Source of the DNA: Cephalotus follicularis
Taxonomy: Eukaryota > Streptophyta > Magnoliopsida > Oxalidales > Cephalotaceae
Direction: 5' to 3'
Length of the DNA stretch: 64,000 bases
Assembly (NCBI GenBank): GCA_001972305.1
Contig: BDDD01002660.1
Coordinates: 9,182 to 73,181 of the forward strand
Shown here: positions 57,989 through 64,000 of the stretch, one piece after another
How positions within the stretch are numbered: position 1 is the first letter of the stretch
How the letters are laid out: every line of letters begins with the position of its first letter
Position numbers and translations under genes: made by a program
Notes under the pieces: generated by a model
Told to the model about the DNA's origin: nothing
The model's input: only the letters and a program-made list of their open reading frames with translations
Database searches by the model: none

Positions 57989-58022
57989 CTAATCATTTAC
58001 TAATAATTTTGTCATTTGGCAG

Positions 58023-58646
58023 GCTCTCATGGTAGCAGCCTCGGATCCCACATCTGTTACATTAACTTGGTGCCTGTCTTTACTACTCAACAATCGTCAC
58101 GCCCTAAAAAAGGCCCAAGAAGAAATAGACACTCACGTTGCTAAAGAAAGGCAATTGAAGGAATCAGACATAAATAAATTAACATATCTCCAAGCCATTA
58201 TCAAGGAAACGATGCGTTTATACCCTCCTGCGCCTCTCTCACTGCCACATGAGTCCATGGAAGACTGCACTATCAGTGGTTACCATGTCCCCGCAGGCAC
58301 GAGGCTTTTAGTCAATCTTTGGAAGATTCAACGTGATCCACGTGTGTGGACAGACCCTTGTGAGTTTCAACCGGAAAGGTTTTTAACAAACCATAAAAAT
58401 ATCGATGTTAGGGGACAAAACTTCAAATTGATACCGTTTGGTGCTGGTAGAAGAATGTGCCCTGGAATCTCCTTTGCCCTTCAAGTTTTGCAGCTTACAT
58501 TGGCCAGTTTGTTGCATGGATTTGATATTACAACCCCATCGGAAGAACTAGTTGACATGACTGAGGGAGTAGGCCTGACCAGCCTCAAGGCCACCCCACT
58601 AGAAGTTCTTCTTACACCGCGGCTTCCTGCTTACCTTTATGGTTAA
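58023..58646 (+). CDS. CYP82: CYP82-family cytochrome P450, exon 2
   Basis: This exon encodes residues 315-521 with stop at 58644-58646, in phase 0 with exon 1. It carries the I-helix ([13 protein letters not shown]), the K-helix ExxR (KETMRLYPP, residues 376-379), the CYP82-typical block [24 protein letters not shown] (431-434), and the heme loop [11 protein letters not shown] with Cys460. The end is typical of CYP82 ([17 protein letters not shown]). One feature is odd: the oxygen-activation motif usually reads (A/G)Gx(D/E)TT, but here it is AASDPT, with Gly to Ala and the key Thr to Pro. Everything else looks intact, so I read it as a working gene with altered I-helix chemistry, not as a pseudogene. 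Confidence 0.93.
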   Translation, partial: ALMVAASDPTSVTLTWCLSLLLNNRHALKKAQEEIDTHVAKERQLKESDINKLTYLQAIIKETMRLYPPAPLSLPHESMEDCTISGYHVPAGTRLLVNLWKIQRDPRVWTDPCEFQPERFLTNHKNIDVRGQNFKLIPFGAGRRMCPGISFALQVLQLTLASLLHGFDITTPSEELVDMTEGVGLTSLKATPLEVLLTPRLPAYLYG

Positions 58647-60389
58647 AAGTAAACTGGGTTTATTATTCGCTATTCTATATTAGCTTCATTATGGTATGAG
58701 TTTTGGGCATGCAGATTAAAGTATACGTCATTTTAATATTCCATTGTGTTTAAAGACTCTTTTTCTTATATTTTCTAATTTGGGACTTTGCGTTATGTAA
58801 AAAATTCCGCTAAGATTTAATATCATCTTGCATATCTATCTTCATTTTCCTTTGCCATTTTTGAGTATGTATTTGATTATAAAATCTTGGTCTCAATCAG
58901 CCATGCAATCACCTTAGTATCTTTAATAATTAGAACATTTCTTCTCACTTACCAGCAAAAATGAGTGGACTAATATTAAACTAGTTATGTGTTACTGTCC
59001 CTTAATGAAAGCTTATGTTTAGAATTCTATTTTAAGAGAGTTGAAAAGAAGTATCTCCTTGGAAGCTTTTATTCAAACAAAACAAGTTTTTGGTAAATAC
59101 CTCCTGAAACTTAACTCGGTAAAGATTCGTTCGCATTCGTTAATTAAGTTTACAAATGAAAATGAATATGATTTTAAAACTCATTAATTTAATGAGTTAA
59201 ATTTGAACAATAGCATAGGTGAAGCCACCTTAGTGACGGCAAGGACAATTGTCCCTGTTAAAATTGGATAATAAAATTTGCATAGAGTTTGGTCCTCTCT
59301 CTCTCTCTCTCTTTTTATGTCTTTGACCCTATTAAAATATTAGGAATTATTCCTATTTTGGGTTAAATTTTAGGTGTACTCAATACACAAGTCACGTGGG
59401 TACTTAACCAATAGTACACAGTTATATAAGCATTAATTAATTATTTTGTCTTCTATTTTATAAACAAACTTCATTTATTATGTTTATGTGGATACATAAT
59501 ATTTGTTAAGTACATTGCACTAGGTGAACACAAGAATTGCTCTTATTATAGTCTTTCTTTTTTTCACGTTACAATTGTATAGAAGAATTGCTTGGTTTGC
59601 ACTGAATGCACATAAGAATTGCTTAGTTTTAATTTGCATAAAGAAGCGACAATTGTAACGTAAAAAAAAAACTACTACTAATATATATATATATATATAT
59701 ATATAAAATCCTATATTATTACCCTTCTTAATGTAAAGGAAAAAAAAGAATTCAATAATAAAACCATTATTTTCCTTTTTTTTTCTTTTTCTCTGTCTCT
59801 CACACTCTCTTATATAAAAACACAAAAGACCCTCATAACTTTGATGAAACACTATTAATTCGACTAAAAATCGTGTGAAGCATTGTTTTTGCTCCAATTA
59901 GGGAATATTTCTGTCTTTGGCCCTGAACAAGGGTAAGTTTGACTCATTAATGCTCGTGAACAATTTGTTAAAAGATCTTTAAGGGTGTTAGGAACTTGAT
60001 TATAAACTTGTTTATAATTCAATTAGAGACATGCATGTATGTGTATGTATATGTACATCGTTGTATTTTATTGATTATTAATATTGATTTTAATTTATAA
60101 TTTGATAAATTCATTAAGATACTTTCTATTAAAAAAAGGTAAGGTGCTAAATCAATTATTATTATTTTTGATAACCGGTGTGATATATACTTATAGTAAA
60201 CAAGATTAATATTGTAGCATACAACTAATAAAATGCATTACTTACATAGACTAATAATAGCTTAACCAAACTAACCATATATATATATATATATATATAA
60301 TTCAATGGATTTTGATTGTCTCTATTTTATTAATGGGACTATTTATACTCCCTAGCACGTGATATGCGAAATATATATTTAAAACATAC
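58647..60389. other. P450 downstream region, no further gene
   Basis: AT-rich DNA with TA microsatellites (59681-59704, 60279-60298) and a TC tract (59294-59311). No coding domain is seen. Confidence 0.6.
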
Positions 60390-60937
60390 GGTGTGTTTGG
60401 TTTGAGGCATGTTCGATAAGAATGTAACATTCTCAGGAAAGTTTATAGATATCGGAGTTTGGTTCGGGGATTTCTAAAATATTCTTGGGAATGTTACATT
60501 TCCATTGGAAGCTCATGAGAATCATTTTACCCATAAAACATGAAAATGGGATTCCCACAAAAAATGGTGAGAATCCAACATTCTGATGAGAATGAACAAT
60601 AAAATTACCCTTTTACCCTTCTTTTTAATATGTGAATTAGATTTGATAAAAAGTCACACACACACATATATAAAAATTTATGTATATTTATATAAATGAT
60701 TTATTCTAAGTAAATTATTATAATTTAATACGATATATAGTAAATGTATTATGAGATTTTTATTTAGATTTCTACCACATTCTAATGTTGAACCCAATAC
60801 TGGAATAAAACATTCCTAAGAATCTATATTGTTGAACCAAATATTATCATGAGAATGATATCCTCAGGAATAAGATTCCGAAAATGTGATTCTTGAGAAT
60901 GTTACATTCTCATAGAAGATGTCCCGAACCAAACACC
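60390..60937. mobile_element. Foldback MITE (~548 bp)
   Basis: The terminal inverted repeats GGTGTGTTTGGTTTGAGG and its partner (ending CCGAACCAAACACC) extend inward with AAGAATGTAACATTCTC on both sides. It has no coding capacity. The TTTGGTT-type TIR is common among plant hAT and PIF/Harbinger-derived MITEs; the superfamily was not settled because no TSD was found. Confidence 0.75.
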
Positions 60938-61541
60938 TCTTTAAAAACATCTCAAATTCTCAGTTCCTCACTCTCGTCTCACACATCATTCTCATTTCAC
61001 TCCCATTAAAATCCACAAACTAAAAAACGTCCAATCTTCTCTCTACATGCACACAACACACTCTAGTGCTCATCCCATTACCAGAATTGCACACCGGCAA
61101 CACACATATTTCTTCAACGCTGGCCATTTACACTACTACCCATTCACATCAATTTTCGTGTTTAATTTTGTAAGTTTCCACAAATTAAACCTCACAAGTA
61201 GCTAGAAAGTAAGCCACCACAACACATCTCAACCTCTTATCATATCCAACTCCGATATAATAAAGCTATTATTATAGATGGAAATGGCTTTAGTCCAATT
61301 ATCATTTTCTTTAAAAATAAAAATAATTTTTTTTGATAAATAATTTTTAAATTTAATTATTTGATTTAACATCAATATATATCACTTATACAAATTTTAA
61401 ATCAATTGGATATTTATAAATATTTCATCGAATATTCTAATTTTATATTGTGAATGAATAAATTTTAGAAATGTTAAATTTTTTATATTTAAATAAAATC
61501 GTTAGAAATTCAATTGATTTAAAATTTACATATATTATCTA
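60938..61541. other. AT-rich intergenic DNA
   Basis: I see no gene or element boundary here. Confidence 0.55.
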
Positions 61542-63410
61542 TGTAACACCCCCAGTTCGGGATCAGGATGTCACCCCCGATTCCGAGTTGGGTTGTCACG
61601 CAAAACTGAACTAAAAGAAACATATCAGCATATCGTAAACCTATGTCATTAAAAGTGTAATAACGTCTCCAATTAAACTGATAAAAGAAAAACTCATATT
61701 CAAAACTTAAATTCTGCTCGTAATCAAATTTGTCTCAAAGTTAACACATGGTGGTCTAAACATAATCTGATAACATAACTAAACTAAAAATCATTGTCCG
61801 GAAAACATAGCATTACTAAAAGAATTCATCTCTATGAAATCCTCAAGCCTTAGGTTGCTCTCTCATCACACTTGCCCCCAAAGCTCCAGATAACCTGCCA
61901 CATAGAAAGAAAACGCGGCTGAGCAAACCTCAGTACGGATATAGAATCATAAAACAGTACGAAACAAAACAGATTACGAAACAGATCAGTTTACAAAACA
62001 CGATTTTCCGAAATCAATCATAACAGTGACGAAACGAAACCAAACAAAGCAGTTGTGAATCAAAACATATACTAAACAGAACAATGTCCGATACAAAACA
62101 GTGTTCAAAACTTCAAAATACGAAATAAAACATTTTACAGAACGTAACAATTTACGAAACAGTTTACGAAACGGAATAATACAAATCTTTTACAAAAACA
62201 GAACAATTCATGACTAAACGAATTTATGCAAATCAAATGATGCTCATGTCAAATCATATATATATATAGATTCACAATTCAGCATAAAGTGAAAATATAT
62301 ATCAAAGCGTATCAGTTACCAAAACTTTTCTAAATCCATGTCTTATACTGAGAGATGCAATATTGGATTAAATACATACATATATGCAAGGGATCCTGCA
62401 GAATCCACTTGCCAAACGGAATAACGTGTACGGCACTATACAATCGATTCCAATACTTAATCTAATCTAACAATAACTATGATCGATCTATACGCCTCAG
62501 TTGGCCATATCCTATCACAAGATATTAAGAGACGTCGTAGACTAATCACTCTGCTACGGAAGTGTCATGTCCCCGTGCCAGGCCCACGACATGCCTATGG
62601 TACCTTCATAGGTAGGAAACAAATATATTCTCAGTATTTTCAAAAATAATGATTTATCAAAAATCATTTCTAAATATTAGTCTACTCACAAAACCAATCC
62701 AAAGCATATCATATCATAAAATTAGCACACTTTCGAAATTGAAAATCATGCTCATAACAAAATCTATATCATAAAATTTAGCATACTTTCTTAGGTGAAA
62801 ACCATGCTGAATTTGTGAAATCAGTAATATTTAACTTTACATCAAAAGTAATAAAATAGATTTTATCATATTGAAACATATTTGTCAAAACAAATAATCC
62901 ATGCGAAAAACACATATGAATTCATTTCAATAAAATCAGAGGATAAGACCCAAAGACGAAGAAATCCGGACATTTTCAAAATCAGAAATCAAGGAAAGAA
63001 AATCCGTAACGAAATTGGAATAATTTTCATAAAAATCGAAAGAATAGACCAAAAATGAGAAACCCGTACATTTTCACATTCAGGAACCAACTCATTTAAT
63101 TTTCACAATGAAAGAGATATTCATACAGAATTTTTGTAAACGGATCATAACTCAATTTTATAAAGTCAGGAATACATTTAATTTCAAAAATATTAGAGCT
63201 GGCTTTATTTTCAAAATTCGTAAATGAAGGAACATCAAAAATCCGTACATATAAGTGAAACTGAATTTATCTCGATAAAATCGAAGAGAGTATCAAGGAG
63301 CAGAATTTCCGTAGCTTACGTAATCACCAAAATTGTCCCCAAGAAAAAATCAAATAAACCCTAAGCAGCACTTCCGTCGATACAGTTATCTAAAATATAT
63401 AAAAAAAAAA
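61542..63410 (+). repeat. Repeat A copy 2 (homologous to 35915-37530)
   Basis: It starts TGTAACACCCCCAGTTCGGG and follows the first copy through CATATCAGCATAT, TCTCCAATTAAACTGATAAA, GCTGAGCAAACCTCAGTACG, CGGAATAACGTGTACGGC and ACGACATGCCTATGGT. No protein domain is seen. The 193-bp units found at the end of the first copy are absent, so the right end is uncertain. Confidence 0.72.
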
Positions 63411-63439
63411 CAACAATTCAAATAAGAAATTAGAAATCC

Positions 63440-63625
63440 TTGCGAAAGCGTCAGCGCTTTATTTAGAACAAAGCCGAGAGCGTCTACTCTTTCTAGCATA
63501 AGCGTCGATGTTTATCAAAACACATGCGACGCTTAAATGTTTTAAAAAGAAACTCAAACTTTGAGGAAAGAGCGTCGATGCTTTACAGAAACAAAGGAGA
63601 AAAGGCGTAGATGCTTGCATGTATT
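63440..63625. repeat. Cluster of GCGTCGACGC-like motifs
   Basis: Six variants occur within about 180 bp: AAAGCGTCAGCGCTTTA, AGCGTCTACTC, AAGCGTCGATG, GCGACGCTTAAA, AGCGTCGATGCTTTA and GGCGTAGATGC. They resemble the arrays in the SIRE LTRs. No known element was identified here. Confidence 0.7.
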
Positions 63626-63734
63626 TTGAGGAAAAAGTGCGGTTTAACAACCCATAACACAAGACTGTATTTACACTTGCATAAAATGAAAACATGACAG
63701 TGTTCACTAACCCCTCTCTAACCCACGACCTTGT

Positions 63735-64000
63735 ACACACACACACATACTGCATGCAAAATACTCTGGCTGCACACAACACATACACACACTGCCTACA
63801 CTTGACACAACACACACACTGTCTACACTACGCAACACGGCGCATTCACTGCACACGTCGCATGCAATACTCTCACACATATATTGCACATAACAGCACC
63901 GCACACACATACATAACACATACCCTATCTTCACAACACATACATGCACGCCTACACTTAACACAACACACACAGCACACACCACTCTAACCCAGCACCC
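63735..64000. repeat. CA-rich simple sequence
   Basis: Imperfect ACAC / CACACA-rich DNA continues to the window end. Open frames rich in His and Thr here are composition artefacts. Confidence 0.85.

Larger units (their letters stand above)
51577..58022 (+). other. P450 intron (6446 bp) enlarged by a MITE and copia-2
   Basis: It is a GT...AG intron in phase 0, at the conserved position just before the I-helix. Without copia-2 and its duplication it would be about 604 bp. Of that, 51723-52005 is MITE-like. The donor is GTAAGTTG and the acceptor TTTGGCAG. The copia lies on the minus strand, opposite to the gene. Confidence 0.88.

Noticed and set aside
63459..63990. Open frames near the window end with Cys/Val or His/Thr repeats
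   Set aside because: Composition artefacts of CA-rich sequence; no domain, and different frames are equally open.

Overview
This window is plant nuclear DNA, very probably from a eudicot. The evidence is a split CYP82-type cytochrome P450 gene with one phase-0 intron, plus Ty1-copia, Ty3-gypsy, SIRE-type, CACTA and MITE elements arranged in nests, on an AT-rich background. I see no bacterial-style operons, rRNA or intact tRNA genes and no CRISPR array. The species cannot be named from the sequence. The only gene that looks like an intact host gene is the P450 (50635-58646, plus strand). Almost everything else is transposable-element DNA at different stages of decay.

Layout, left to right. 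1-87 is the end of a SIRE-like LTR, followed by a compound TA/TG microsatellite with 545 bp of uninterrupted TG. About 880-7511 is a decayed CACTA element (CACTA-1) with TNP2-like and TNP1-like genes. It sits inside a minus-strand Ty3-gypsy element (gypsy-1, 7512-12366), whose reverse transcriptase is also split by a 1.58-kb presumed solo LTR (7615-9197). 12933-24444 is a minus-strand Ty1-copia element (copia-1), interrupted by a plus-strand SIRE-type element (16316-21842). That SIRE element has lost gag, protease, integrase and part of RT but keeps a 416-residue accessory ORF. 26060-27962 holds a second copy of the 7615-9197 repeat inside the 3' end of a second gypsy element.

29059-48596 is a Tnt1-like copia element (copia-3) stretched to almost 20 kb by nested insertions. 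Its gag is split by two SIRE-type LTRs in inverted, head-to-head orientation. The left one is itself split by two copies of a non-coding family (E) and by CACTA-2 (34992-41965). CACTA-2 carries exon fragments of host genes: two from the peroxin PEX6 and one from an RRM protein.

48597-64000 contains two small MITEs, a decayed duplicate of the P450 promoter and first exon, the P450 gene with a 5.8-kb copia (copia-2) in its intron, a foldback MITE, another dispersed repeat, and CA-rich DNA. Target-site duplications (TSDs) were read directly for copia-1 (TATAC), SIRE (ATTGT), the solo LTR (GTATC), CACTA-2 (ATA), family E copy 2 (GTCTG), the repeat-A composite (AGATT) and, with one mismatch, copia-2 (CTGAT/CTAAT). 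These fix the order of events.

A striking feature is a CpG-rich palindrome-like motif (core GCGTCGACGC and variants). It recurs in the LTRs or flanks of at least three different element families across the window.
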